Positions 25,034-33,513 of a stretch of 64,000 nt of DNA are shown in pieces. Source of the DNA: SHLQ01 sp033344795 (GTDB lineage Bacteria; Actinomycetota; Acidimicrobiia; Acidimicrobiales; SHLQ01). The stretch is taken from the NCBI GenBank assembly GCA_033344795.1, contig JAWPMS010000001.1, positions 372,001 to 436,000 of the forward strand. Direction: 5' to 3'. The position numbers were made by a program, and so were the translations under genes. Each line of letters starts with the position of its first letter. Position 1 is the first letter of the stretch. The notes below the pieces were generated by a model. It was given only the letters and a program-made list of their open reading frames with translations, made no database searches and was not told the DNA's origin.

Positions 25034-26269
25034 ATGACAAGCCCCCTGTCGCGAGGAACGTGGCAGACCCCGCGGATCGACAAGAACGATCGTTGGATCG
25101 GCGGAGCCTCCGCAGCGATCGCGAGGGAGATCGGCGTCCAACCGCTCGTCATTCGCGCTGCGTTCATCGTGTTGACCTTCGTCGTTGGCTGGGGCCTGTT
25201 GCTCTACGTGTTGGCCTGGGCCTGGTTGGCGATCTTCGCCCCGACCCAAATCAGCCCGTATTCACCGGTGCCCAAAGGTGCAACATCTTTCCACCGTCAC
25301 CTCGGAATCGGGCTCGTCGTCATTGGGCTGATGGCGCTCCTCGGCAGTCTCACTCCGTCGGCCTTCACGTCGATCAGCTGGCCGATCGGATTCGTCTTCA
25401 CCGGTGCGCTGATCGCGTGGTCGCGGGGCAACAACGAACCCCAAGGCATCTCGATCGTCGTGCGTATCGTTGCTGGCCTCGCCGTCGCGATCGGCGGCAT
25501 CCTCGCATTCGCCGCACTGTCGTATTCGCTTTGGCAAGCGATCATCGCCTTGGTGTTCGGTGTCGCGATCATCGGCGGCATCACGCTGATCGCCGCACCA
25601 TCAATCGTACAAATGGCCCGTTCGCTCGACGGTGAGCGCCTCGACCGAATCCGGTCGGATGAGCGAGCCCGCATATCGGCGCATTTGCACGACTCGGTGC
25701 TGCAGACGCTCACTCTGATTCAACGCAATGCCGATGACCCGCAGCGCTCCGTGCAACTGGCGCGACGCCAGGAGCGAGAACTGCGGAACTGGCTCTACGG
25801 TCCAACGACGACATCCCCCGACGGTGTGCACCTCGGACCCGCCCTCGAGCAAGCCGCCAGCGATGTCGAGGAGACCCATGGAGTACAAATCGATGTCGTC
25901 GCTGTCGGCGACAACGGCGAAGCGGTTCGTGGCGACCTCGCGGCGCTGGTTGCCGCCACGAAAGAAGCGATGACGAACGCTGCGGTCCACGCCGGAGTCG
26001 ACCGAATCGATGTGTTCGCTGAACGGTCGGCCGACAAGATCGAAATCTTCGTCAGAGATACCGGCGCCGGTTTCGATACTGAAGACATCGACAGCGACCG
26101 GCATGGCGTGCGCGATTCGATCCTGGCTCGAATGGTTCGAGCTGGAGGCTCGGCAGTGCTGCATTCCTCTCCTGGCGCAGGCACCGAGGTGGAGCTGAGC
26201 CTCCCGATCGTTCCTGGCGAGCAACCACAACAGACCGACATCAACGAATCAAATGGAGTTGTCCGATGA
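25034..26269 (+). CDS. Sensor histidine kinase with N-terminal PspC domain
   Basis: 411 aa; ATG 25034 follows a purine-rich AGAGAG. An N-terminal PspC domain (about 15-75, DKNDRWIGGASAAIAREIG plus helix) is followed by roughly four further membrane helices (about 90-180). The HisKA_3 phospho-acceptor helix RARISAHLHDSVLQTL then leads into a HATPase domain with KEAMTNAAVHAG (N-box) and DTGAGFD (G1). This NarX/LiaS/DesK-type kinase senses through its membrane part, so an envelope or membrane-stress signal is likely. The ATGA at its end overlaps the response-regulator start. The domain order matches PspC-kinases of Streptomyces-like actinobacteria. Confidence 0.92.
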   Translation: MTSPLSRGTWQTPRIDKNDRWIGGASAAIAREIGVQPLVIRAAFIVLTFVVGWGLLLYVLAWAWLAIFAPTQISPYSPVPKGATSFHRHLGIGLVVIGLMALLGSLTPSAFTSISWPIGFVFTGALIAWSRGNNEPQGISIVVRIVAGLAVAIGGILAFAALSYSLWQAIIALVFGVAIIGGITLIAAPSIVQMARSLDGERLDRIRSDERARISAHLHDSVLQTLTLIQRNADDPQRSVQLARRQERELRNWLYGPTTTSPDGVHLGPALEQAASDVEETHGVQIDVVAVGDNGEAVRGDLAALVAATKEAMTNAAVHAGVDRIDVFAERSADKIEIFVRDTGAGFDTEDIDSDRHGVRDSILARMVRAGGSAVLHSSPGAGTEVELSLPIVPGEQPQQTDINESNGVVR

Positions 26270-26901
26270 CCCGAATCGTTCTTGTCGACGATCACGCACT
26301 CGTGCGCGCTGGTGTGCGCGCAGGCTTGGAGAACGACTTCACCATCCTCGGTGAAGCAGGAGATGTACCCGAGGCGATCGACGTGATCGCCCGAGAGAAA
26401 CCAGACGTCGTCGTTTGTGACGTGCACCTTCCAAGCGGCACGGCAGCCGACGTGATCACCGGCTCGGTCGAACGCGGGATTACCACGGTCTTTCTGGCCC
26501 TCTCGGTGTCCGACGCAGCCGAAGATGTGATCGAAGTGATTCGAGCTGGGGCCCGCGGATACATCACAAAGGCCACCGATGGCGAAGAGCTCGTATCAGC
26601 CGTCAAACGCGTCGCTTCTGGCGATGCCGTGTTTTCGCCGAGATTGGCCGGATTCGTGCTCGACGCGTTCTCGACCGAACTCAATACTCCCGCCGCCGAC
26701 CCCGAGCTCGATCAGCTCACCGCTCGCGAACAAGAAGTGATGCGCTTGTTGGCCCGCGGCTACGCCTACAAAGAGATCGCTCGCCGATTGACGATCTCGA
26801 TCAAGACCGTCGAATCTCACGCCAGTTCCGTGTTGCGCAAACTGCAGCTGTCAAATCGCAACGAACTGACTCGCTGGGCCGCCGATCGACGGATCCTGTA
26901 G
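26266..26901 (+). CDS. NarL/LuxR-family response regulator
   Basis: 211 aa. The receiver domain has LVDDH, phospho-acceptor Asp52 (VVVCDVHLP) and Lys in YITKATDG. A C-terminal LuxR helix-turn-helix follows (about 145-205, LTAREQEVMRLLARG, YKEIARRLTISIKTVESHASSVLRKL). It overlaps the PspC-kinase by ATGA, so they are a cognate pair. The mechanosensitive-channel gene begins directly after its stop, giving a three-gene operon. The palindromes at 24930 and 24978 are candidate targets. Confidence 0.94.
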   Translation: MTRIVLVDDHALVRAGVRAGLENDFTILGEAGDVPEAIDVIAREKPDVVVCDVHLPSGTAADVITGSVERGITTVFLALSVSDAAEDVIEVIRAGARGYITKATDGEELVSAVKRVASGDAVFSPRLAGFVLDAFSTELNTPAADPELDQLTAREQEVMRLLARGYAYKEIARRLTISIKTVESHASSVLRKLQLSNRNELTRWAADRRIL

Positions 26902-27978
26902 ATGTTTGCCTCCTGGTTGTTTGCCCAGTCCGAAGGCCGAGAGCTCACCGATTGGATTCCCACCGTCATCGTGGTGGCCTCTACGGTCGCTCTGATTCTC
27001 GTCGCACGAGCACTCGCCGATCGATCGAAACGCGCGAACGCTGCAGACCGACGCTTTCGTGGCCAGATCGTCACGATCGCGGTGTTGCTCCTGGGAGTTC
27101 TTGCGCTGATCTTTGCCTTGCCGGATGGGAGCGACTCCGACCTGGCGTTCAGCGTCTTTGGTCTCGTCGTGACCGGGGCGCTCGCAATCTCGTCGCAATC
27201 GATCATCGCCAATGCGATGGCTGGCTTGATGCTTCGTTCCGTCGCCAGTTTCAAACCAGGCGATTTCATCGAACTGTCCGATCACATGGGACGAGTGAGC
27301 GAGCAAGGTCTGTTCCATACGGAGATACAGACCCCAGATCGCGATCTCATCACGATTCCGAACTCCGTCATGCTCAACCAGCCCGTCCGGGTCGTGCGGA
27401 GTTCCGGGACGATCGTTTCTGTTCATCTCTCAATCGGGTACGACGTCAGCCATCACGTGCTCGATGATCTCTTCGTCGCTGCGGCAAAGGATGTTGGACT
27501 CGTCGACCCCTTTGTACAGATGCTCGATCTCGGGGATCACTCGATCACGTATCGCGTCGCCGGTTTCCTCGAAGATCCCAAAACGATGTTGGCGTGTCGG
27601 TCGAATCTCCGTATGGCCATCGTCGACACGCTGTCGGACGCAGGAATCGAGATCATGTCGCCCACATACATCGCCCGGCGGGCCGTGAACAACGATCCGT
27701 TGATCGCCGCGGAACGGTCACCGTCTGCCAGCGCCAGATTTCGACGTACTTCCGAAGATCGCGTCTTCGACAAGGCCGAGCGCGCGGGCAGGCTCGAAAC
27801 CGCCCGTGCCGATCTCGCGGCAGCCAACGAGGAGCTCGACGCCCTTCGCTCACAGCAGTCGTCCGCCCCCGAGGACGAGCGGCTCAAGATCGAGGGTTCG
27901 ATCGGCCGCCAGGAGCGTCAGATCGAACGGTTGGTTCGTTCGATCGAGCAACTCACCGACGCGTTGAATGACGAATGA
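26902..27978 (+). CDS. MscS-family mechanosensitive ion channel with coiled-coil tail
   Basis: 358 aa. The ATG abuts the response-regulator stop with no gap. Three membrane helices lie at about 18-38, 55-75 and 82-108, the last being the Gly/Ala-rich pore-type helix ALAISSQSIIANAMAGLML. The MscS beta domain follows (KPGDFIELSDHMGRVSEQGLFHTEIQTPD broken by its usual turns, ITIPNSVMLNQPV) and the alpha/beta vestibule domain continues to about 260. The C-terminal 75 residues form a charged coiled coil (RLETARADLAAANEELDAL). Co-operonic placement with a PspC two-component system supports a role in membrane-tension or envelope stress. Confidence 0.9.
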   Translation: MFASWLFAQSEGRELTDWIPTVIVVASTVALILVARALADRSKRANAADRRFRGQIVTIAVLLLGVLALIFALPDGSDSDLAFSVFGLVVTGALAISSQSIIANAMAGLMLRSVASFKPGDFIELSDHMGRVSEQGLFHTEIQTPDRDLITIPNSVMLNQPVRVVRSSGTIVSVHLSIGYDVSHHVLDDLFVAAAKDVGLVDPFVQMLDLGDHSITYRVAGFLEDPKTMLACRSNLRMAIVDTLSDAGIEIMSPTYIARRAVNNDPLIAAERSPSASARFRRTSEDRVFDKAERAGRLETARADLAAANEELDALRSQQSSAPEDERLKIEGSIGRQERQIERLVRSIEQLTDALNDE

Positions 27979-27988
27979 CCCTCAGCTC

Positions 27989-28040
27989 TGCTGACTGAAT
28001 TGCGCAGTCAGCGCTGCTGACTGAATTGCGCAGTCAGCGC
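27989..28040. repeat. Two 26-bp direct repeats, each a hairpin
   Basis: Two identical 26-bp units, 27989-28014 and 28015-28040, plus a partial third. Each contains the 8-bp stem GCTGACTG / CAGTCAGC around AATTGCG. The second unit overlaps the galE stop codon. Confidence 0.85.
27990..28038. terminator. Twin bidirectional hairpins between mscS and galE
   Basis: Hairpins at 27990-28012 and 28016-28038 lie between convergent genes and can form on either transcript. Neither is followed by a clear U-run. They are placed like a bidirectional terminator or mRNA 3'-end stabiliser. Confidence 0.5.
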
Positions 28041-29032
28041 TGCTGACTGTTCCACGCATCGATCGACGCCTGTTCAATCGTACGAGTTGTCTTCCAGCCA
28101 AGAACCGAGTTGGCCTTCGATGGGTCGGCCACGCACTCCGCGATATCTCCCGTACGGCGGTCCGTCACCTCGAAGGGGATGTCCTTGCCGGTCGCCTGCT
28201 CGACCGCACGTATCAACTCGATCACGCTGACACCCTTGCCTTGGCCAAGGTTGAACACTTCATATCCGAGCTGTGACTCGAGGTGCTCCACCGCCGAGAC
28301 GTGCCCCTCGACCAGATCCATGATGTGGATGTAATCGCGCACGCCGGTTCCGTCGGGGGTCGGCCAATCGTCACCGAACACCATCACCTTGTCGCGTTTG
28401 CCGGTCGCAACTTCCATGATCATCGGCATGAGGTTGTTCGGCCTTCCGACCGGCGCCTCCGAGATGCGTCCAGACTCGTGCGCGCCAACAGGGTTGAAGT
28501 ACCGCAGCGCCGTGATCTTCCATCGATCGTCAGATGCGGCGAGATCTCGAATGATGACCTCGATCATTTCTTTGGTCATCCCGTACGGATTAGTCGCACC
28601 GATGCCGGCACCCTCAGGAATCGGATTCGACTCGGGATCGCCATAGACCGTCGCCGACGAAGAGAAGACGAACTTCCACACCTCGGCCGCGCGCATCGCC
28701 TCGAGCGTGCTGATTGCCGTCTCGAGGTTGTTTCCGTAGTACTCGAGGGGCATCTCCACCGACTCGCCGACCGCCTTGAGCGCTGCCATGTGGATGACTG
28801 CGGTGACACCGTTGTCACGCAGGACGTGTTCGATGAGCTTGGCGTCTCGCGCATCGCCCTCGACAATGACGATCTCGTGGCCGGTCATCTCGCTCACGGT
28901 CACGAGGGCGTCAGGCTTCGAATTCACGAAATTGTCGACGACAACAACGTCATGCCCAGCAGCGATTAGTGCCAGGGCCGTGTGACTACCGATGTATCCA
29001 GCACCGCCGGTCACCAGAACTGTTTCGCTCAT
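28034..29032 (-). CDS. galE: UDP-glucose 4-epimerase
   Basis: 332 aa from ATG 29032, which has AGGTGAGGA upstream; longer in-frame leaders lack homology. It is an extended SDR enzyme interconverting UDP-glucose and UDP-galactose. The NAD-binding motif GGAGYIGSH is at residues 8-16, SSSATVYG carries the catalytic Ser/Thr, and NPYGMTKEM is the YxxxK pair. ALRYFNPVGAH and RDYIHIMDL are GalE hallmarks. The last codons lie within the hairpin repeat at 28015-28040. The product probably feeds cell-wall or exopolysaccharide galactose. Confidence 0.95.
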   Translation of the reverse strand: MSETVLVTGGAGYIGSHTALALIAAGHDVVVVDNFVNSKPDALVTVSEMTGHEIVIVEGDARDAKLIEHVLRDNGVTAVIHMAALKAVGESVEMPLEYYGNNLETAISTLEAMRAAEVWKFVFSSSATVYGDPESNPIPEGAGIGATNPYGMTKEMIEVIIRDLAASDDRWKITALRYFNPVGAHESGRISEAPVGRPNNLMPMIMEVATGKRDKVMVFGDDWPTPDGTGVRDYIHIMDLVEGHVSAVEHLESQLGYEVFNLGQGKGVSVIELIRAVEQATGKDIPFEVTDRRTGDIAECVADPSKANSVLGWKTTRTIEQASIDAWNSQQR

Positions 29033-29129
29033 TTGGTCCTCACCTTGAGATTGTCTGAAACTCCATCGGTACACAACGAGCACACACTGAGTGCAATGTG
29101 TCGGCGTCATATCGATACCGTTTTGTTTC

Positions 29130-29696
29130 GTGGAGATCATTCTTGCCTCATCGTCGCCCCGTCGGCGGCAACTACTCGAACAACTCGATTGGACCTTCGA
29201 CGTTCGCGCAGCCGACATCGACGAAACACCTCATGAGAACGAAGCCGCCACCCCGTATGTTGAGCGACTCGCTCGAGAGAAGAACCTGGCGGTCAGCTGT
29301 CCACCGGGCTCGATTGTCATCGCCGCTGACACGATCGTGAGCATCGATGGACAACTGCTGGGAAAACCCGCAGACGAAGCTCGCGCCCACCAGATGCTTC
29401 GACAGCTGTCCGGGCGAACGCACCAGGTGATGACTGGCGTAGCCGTGCGCAACAAAGACTCGATGAACTCATTCGTCGAGACGACGACCGTTCACTTCGC
29501 CGATCTGACCGACGATGACATTGCGTGGTACGTGAGCACTGGGGAACCGACCGACAAGGCCGGCGCGTACGCCATGCAGGGTCGAGGTGGGGCGTTCGTC
29601 ACTGCGATCGAAGGCAGCTACGACAATGTCATTGGGCTCCCTCGTCACCGGCTTCGTCAGGTTGTGAAGGGTTTCACTGACGCTGCGGCGGATTGA
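29130..29696 (+). CDS. maf: Maf-family nucleoside triphosphate pyrophosphatase
   Basis: 188 aa from GTG 29130, which places the diagnostic N-terminus IILASSSPRRRQLL at residue 3; an upstream ATG at 29091 adds 13 unmatched residues. Family motifs ADTIVSIDGQLLGKP, GEPTDKAGAYAMQG and the terminal NVIGLPRHRL are present. Maf proteins hydrolyse non-canonical or modified NTPs (dTTP/UTP or m7GTP). The stop overlaps the next gene's ATG as TGATG. Divergent from galE with 97 bp between starts. Confidence 0.93.
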   Translation: MEIILASSSPRRRQLLEQLDWTFDVRAADIDETPHENEAATPYVERLAREKNLAVSCPPGSIVIAADTIVSIDGQLLGKPADEARAHQMLRQLSGRTHQVMTGVAVRNKDSMNSFVETTTVHFADLTDDDIAWYVSTGEPTDKAGAYAMQGRGGAFVTAIEGSYDNVIGLPRHRLRQVVKGFTDAAAD

Positions 29697-30907
29697 TGAA
29701 CCCCGGGCACAATGGAACGATGGAGTCGTTGCCCACCGAGCTGAAGATCGGCCGCCTGACCATCAGTCCGCCGGTCGTGCTGGCCCCCATGGCGGGCGTG
29801 ACCACCGCTCCGTATCGCACGCTCTGTCGCCGATTCGGCAACGGTCGGGCATTCGACGACGCGACGCCTGTGCCCGGTGATGCCACCACGGCCAACGGTG
29901 GCCTGTATGTGAATCAAATGATCACCGCCCGAGCGCTCATCGAGGGGCACAAGAAGATGCTCCACGCTGCGGAGTTCGCTGAAGGCGAAAACCCACGCAG
30001 CATCCAGCTCTACGGCACCGACCCGTATTGGATCGGGGAAGCCGTCAAGAAGCTGGTGGGTGAAGGCACGGTCGATCACATCGACATGAACCTCGGTTGC
30101 CCCGTGCCGAAGGTGACCCGCCACGGTGGCGGCAGCGCGCTCCCCTGGCACCACAACCTCCTCCGCGACATCGCAAGGGCGATGGTTTCCAACGCTGAAG
30201 GCATCCCGGTCACGCTGAAGTTCCGCATCGGGATCGACGACGACCACATCACCATGCTCGACACCGGGCGCATCGCCGAAGACGAAGGTGTCGCGGCGGT
30301 CGCTCTTCACGCGCGTACTGCCGAGCAGGCCTACTCAGGCAATGCTCGATGGGACGCCATTGCCGAATTGAAGAGTCACATCACGTCGATTCCCGTTCTT
30401 GGAAACGGAGACATCTGGGAAGCCTCCGATGCCATCGCCATGATGGAGCACACCGGTTGTGATGGCGTCGTCGTCGGTCGTGGTTGTCTTGGGCGACCAT
30501 GGCTGTTTCGCGAGCTCACCGAGGGTCTTCGCGGTGACCCGATTTCCCCGGCGCCGTCGCTGCACGAGGTGATTCGGATCATGGTGGCTCACCTCGACTT
30601 GCTCACCGCCTGGTTGGGCACCGACCGCGGCACTCGGGACTTTCGAAAACACACGAGTTGGTACCTGAAGGGGTTTGCGGTTGGGGGCGAAGTGCGAAAG
30701 CAGATCTCGATGATGTCGAGTCGCGACGAGATGTTGGAGATTCTTCACACCCTCGACGACGAGCCCTTCCCCGATGGTGCTGCTCGGTTGACCAGGGGCC
30801 ACAGCCATGGGCCCAAGCGAGTCGTGCTGCCACACGGTTGGATTGAATCGCGCGATGATCACACACCCCCTGGCGCTCTCGCGAGCGCATTCAGCTCGGG
30901 CGGCTGA
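29696..30907 (+). CDS. dusB: tRNA-dihydrouridine synthase
   Basis: 403 aa from ATG 29696, which overlaps the maf stop (TGATG); ATG 29720 is an alternative that removes eight residues. The FMN-binding TIM barrel carries LAPMAGVTTAPYR at the start, the substrate motif MNLGCPVPKVTRHGGGSAL with the catalytic Cys, ALHARTAEQAYSG and VVVGRGCLGRPWLF. The enzyme reduces specific uridines in the tRNA D-loop. Full length for the NifR3/DusB type. The aminotransferase gene starts 2 bp after its stop. Confidence 0.95.
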   Translation: MNPGHNGTMESLPTELKIGRLTISPPVVLAPMAGVTTAPYRTLCRRFGNGRAFDDATPVPGDATTANGGLYVNQMITARALIEGHKKMLHAAEFAEGENPRSIQLYGTDPYWIGEAVKKLVGEGTVDHIDMNLGCPVPKVTRHGGGSALPWHHNLLRDIARAMVSNAEGIPVTLKFRIGIDDDHITMLDTGRIAEDEGVAAVALHARTAEQAYSGNARWDAIAELKSHITSIPVLGNGDIWEASDAIAMMEHTGCDGVVVGRGCLGRPWLFRELTEGLRGDPISPAPSLHEVIRIMVAHLDLLTAWLGTDRGTRDFRKHTSWYLKGFAVGGEVRKQISMMSSRDEMLEILHTLDDEPFPDGAARLTRGHSHGPKRVVLPHGWIESRDDHTPPGALASAFSSGG

Positions 30908-30909
30908 CG

Positions 30910-32055
30910 ATGCCCGCGTCGATCGATCCGTTCTATGTGATGGAGGTCGTGGCAGCTGCACAACGTCACGAGCAGGAAGGCAACGCGGTCTTCCACCTCG
31001 AAGTTGGCCAACCCTCGACCGGCGCTCCGCGGGGAGCCATCGACGTCGCTCATCGTCTGCTCGATTCCGACGCGCTCGGATACACGACATCGCGTGGCAT
31101 CCCAGAGCTCGCGCCGGCAATCGCATCGCACGTCGGAATCCAATATGACCTCGACCTGGACCCTGGTCGGATCGCCATTACCCAAGGTGCTTCCGGCGCG
31201 TTCGTTCTCGCGTTGCTCGCCTCGTTCGAGCCGGGTGCGCGAGTAGCCGTCACCGCTCCCGGGTATCCCTGTTATCGCAACATGCTCGCAGCGTTGCACA
31301 TGACCGCGGTGCCCATTCACGTCGACGCATCCACCCGATTTCAACCAACGGTCGAGTTGCTCGAAGCTGCAGGCTCGCTCGATGGTGTCATCGTCGCGAG
31401 CCCATCGAACCCGACGGGAACCGTGTTGGAGCCAGATGAGCTGGCCGCCTTGTGTAGCTGGTGCGACGAACGAGGTGTGCGGCTGATCAGCGACGAGATT
31501 TACCACGGTCTCACATACGGAGACACGGTCACTGCGACCGCTGCATCGATGTCTGACTCAGCGATCGTCATCAACAGTTTCAGCAAGTACTTCTCGATGA
31601 CCGGGTGGCGAATCGGCTGGACGGTTCTGCCCGAAGAGCTGGTGACAGCCGTCGACCGCTTGGCACAGAACCTCGTCATCTGCCCGCCTGCGCTGAGCCA
31701 GCATGTTGCACTTGCCGCCTTCGGCTGCCGCGACGAACTCGACGGACACGTCGAACGCTACGCAGCAAACCGCAAGATTCTCCTCGAAGGATTGCCCAAA
31801 GCTGGCATGACCGATCTCGCGCCGGCAGACGGCGCCTTCTACATCTGGGCGAGAACCGACCACCTTGGCGCCGACAGCCGAGACCTGACCGCGGGGTGGC
31901 TCCGAGAACTTGGCGTCGCCGCCACGCCGGGCATTGACTTCGACCCCACCGAAGGACATAGGTACGTTCGATTCAGTTTCTGCGGAACGCCCCAGACGAT
32001 GCATGGGGCGATCGAATCACTTCTGACGTGGAGGCTTCGCTCGCTGTCCGGTTAG
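30910..32055 (+). CDS. PLP-dependent class I aminotransferase
   Basis: 381 aa. Fold-type I enzyme with ITQGASGAFVLAL, APGYPCYRNML, SPSNPTGTV, SDEIYHGLTYG, Schiff-base Lys in NSFSKYFSMTGWRIGW and the C-terminal Arg in RYVRFSF. It is distinct from the enzyme at 18239 (different substrate loop, EVGQPSTGAP). Substrate is undefined; likely an amino acid or alpha-keto acid. Start ATG 30910 is 2 bp after the dus stop, so maf-dus-aminotransferase form one operon. Confidence 0.9.
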   Translation: MPASIDPFYVMEVVAAAQRHEQEGNAVFHLEVGQPSTGAPRGAIDVAHRLLDSDALGYTTSRGIPELAPAIASHVGIQYDLDLDPGRIAITQGASGAFVLALLASFEPGARVAVTAPGYPCYRNMLAALHMTAVPIHVDASTRFQPTVELLEAAGSLDGVIVASPSNPTGTVLEPDELAALCSWCDERGVRLISDEIYHGLTYGDTVTATAASMSDSAIVINSFSKYFSMTGWRIGWTVLPEELVTAVDRLAQNLVICPPALSQHVALAAFGCRDELDGHVERYAANRKILLEGLPKAGMTDLAPADGAFYIWARTDHLGADSRDLTAGWLRELGVAATPGIDFDPTEGHRYVRFSFCGTPQTMHGAIESLLTWRLRSLSG

Positions 32056-32068
32056 CCGATAGGCCGAG

Positions 32069-32644
32069 GTGACCGCACCCGCGCATCCAATAGCACTGCC
32101 ATCGTTCTTCAGTGCCGCGAACGCGGTGCGAGCTCTCCAATGGGTTCGTTCCTTTGGTCACCATGGTTCGTGGATCCTCGGCTGGGCCGCGTTGTCGTGG
32201 ACGGCGACGATCTGGTCACCCGCACTGGTTGGTCACCCCGTGCTGTTGATGTTGTTCGCACCGCGAGCTGCCTTCGTCGTACTCGCAGCGCCCCATATCG
32301 GGTTCCTGCCGTTCGTGGCGCTCGGTACGGCACGGCTCGCAGTGACCGATGCCAGTTGGTACATCGTCGGGAAACGGTTCCCCGACCGAACCAACGCCCC
32401 GACGGCACTGTCGCGGGTTCGATGGATGCGTTGGACCATTCGCATCACCACCAAATTGTGCGCCTGGTTGTGTTCGACCGCTGTACTCGCCGCTGCCGTG
32501 TTGTTCTTCCGACCCAACGGCCGATATCTCGGGGTCGCAGGTGCGCACGGTGTCGACTCGCGACTCGCGGGCATCAGCTCGGTGCTCGGAACGATGTCGT
32601 ACCTGATCGCCGTGCACATCGGTATGGCAAGCTTCTTCGGCTGA
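32069..32644 (+). CDS. Integral membrane protein of unknown function
   Basis: 191 aa from GTG 32069. There are four to five hydrophobic segments, with LFAPRAAFVVLAAPHIGFLPFVALG and the re-entrant-looking TARLAVTDASWYIVGKRFPD. This last pattern recalls DedA/SNARE-associated membrane proteins, but the match is too weak for a family name. It follows the aminotransferase by 13 bp on the same strand and converges with the enoyl-CoA hydratase gene (7 bp between stops). Confidence 0.65.
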   Translation: MTAPAHPIALPSFFSAANAVRALQWVRSFGHHGSWILGWAALSWTATIWSPALVGHPVLLMLFAPRAAFVVLAAPHIGFLPFVALGTARLAVTDASWYIVGKRFPDRTNAPTALSRVRWMRWTIRITTKLCAWLCSTAVLAAAVLFFRPNGRYLGVAGAHGVDSRLAGISSVLGTMSYLIAVHIGMASFFG

Positions 32645-32651
32645 GGATCGT

Positions 32652-33440
32652 TCAGGGAGCCGGGAATTCGGCGCGACGCTTGTTGAGGAACGCATCGATG
32701 CCCTCGATGGCCTCTGGATGCATGGATTGTGAAGCGATGGACATCGCCTCGTTCTCCATGGCCTCGCCGAGCGACGAACTTGCGCCTGCCAACAGCAACC
32801 GTTTCGCACCGCCGAACGCATTGGTTGGACCCTTTGCAAGCCTTGCTGCCAATGCCCGAGCCTCATCGAGAACTTGGTCATCAGCTGCGACGTGGTTGAC
32901 GAGCCCCCAATCGAGCGCCTCCGCAGCTGACAACACACGATTGGTGAGAACGAGCTCGGTGGCTCGACGCAATCCGATGACTCGTGCCAGGAAGAACGTC
33001 GACGTTCCGTCCGGGGTCAGACCTGCTGCCGTGTAGGCCATCGTGAACTTCGCGCCTTCGCCGGCGTAGACCAGATCCATCGCCGCGGTGAGGCTCATCC
33101 CTGCACCCCCAGCTGTGCCGGTGATCGCTCCGATGACGGGGGCGTTCATTCGAGACATCCGACTCAAGGCGCCGTGGAAGTCGATGGTCATCTCGTGGAG
33201 GTTCGCCGGCGTTTCATCGCCACCTTCGCTCATCTCCACGAGGTCTCCCCCACCGAAGAACACCTTGCCTTCGCCATGAAGTACGAGGGCCCGAACCGCG
33301 CGATCTGTGCTCAGCCGGGCAGCTGCGTGACGAAGCTCGAACGCCATCTGTTTGTTGAGCGCGTTGGCGGGCGGATTCGTCAGTACGAGCTCCCAAACGC
33401 CCCCTTCGGTCTCGGTCAGTTTGATTGCTTCGTACTGCAT
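32652..33440 (-). CDS. Enoyl-CoA hydratase/isomerase family protein
   Basis: 262 aa crotonase-fold protein. The CoA-binding/oxyanion segment GEGKVFFGGGDLVEMSEGG and the second oxyanion motif ITGTAGGAGMSL are present. The position equivalent to Glu144 of rat crotonase falls in the MDLVYAGEGAKFTMAY segment, and I cannot confirm both catalytic glutamates, so it may be an isomerase or another crotonase activity. Cytoplasmic; role in fatty-acid or related CoA-ester metabolism. Divergent from cbs with 73 bp between starts. Confidence 0.88.
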   Translation of the reverse strand: MQYEAIKLTETEGGVWELVLTNPPANALNKQMAFELRHAAARLSTDRAVRALVLHGEGKVFFGGGDLVEMSEGGDETPANLHEMTIDFHGALSRMSRMNAPVIGAITGTAGGAGMSLTAAMDLVYAGEGAKFTMAYTAAGLTPDGTSTFFLARVIGLRRATELVLTNRVLSAAEALDWGLVNHVAADDQVLDEARALAARLAKGPTNAFGGAKRLLLAGASSSLGEAMENEAMSIASQSMHPEAIEGIDAFLNKRRAEFPAP

Positions 33441-33513
33441 CGACGTCCCCCTGTTTTCCTCGGCTTCCCGATCGTAGACTCATCAGCACCAGCACGCGGA
33501 AAGCAGAACACCT

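Noticed and set aside
27989..28040. CRISPR-like short repeats
   Set aside because: The 26-bp units abut each other without spacers.
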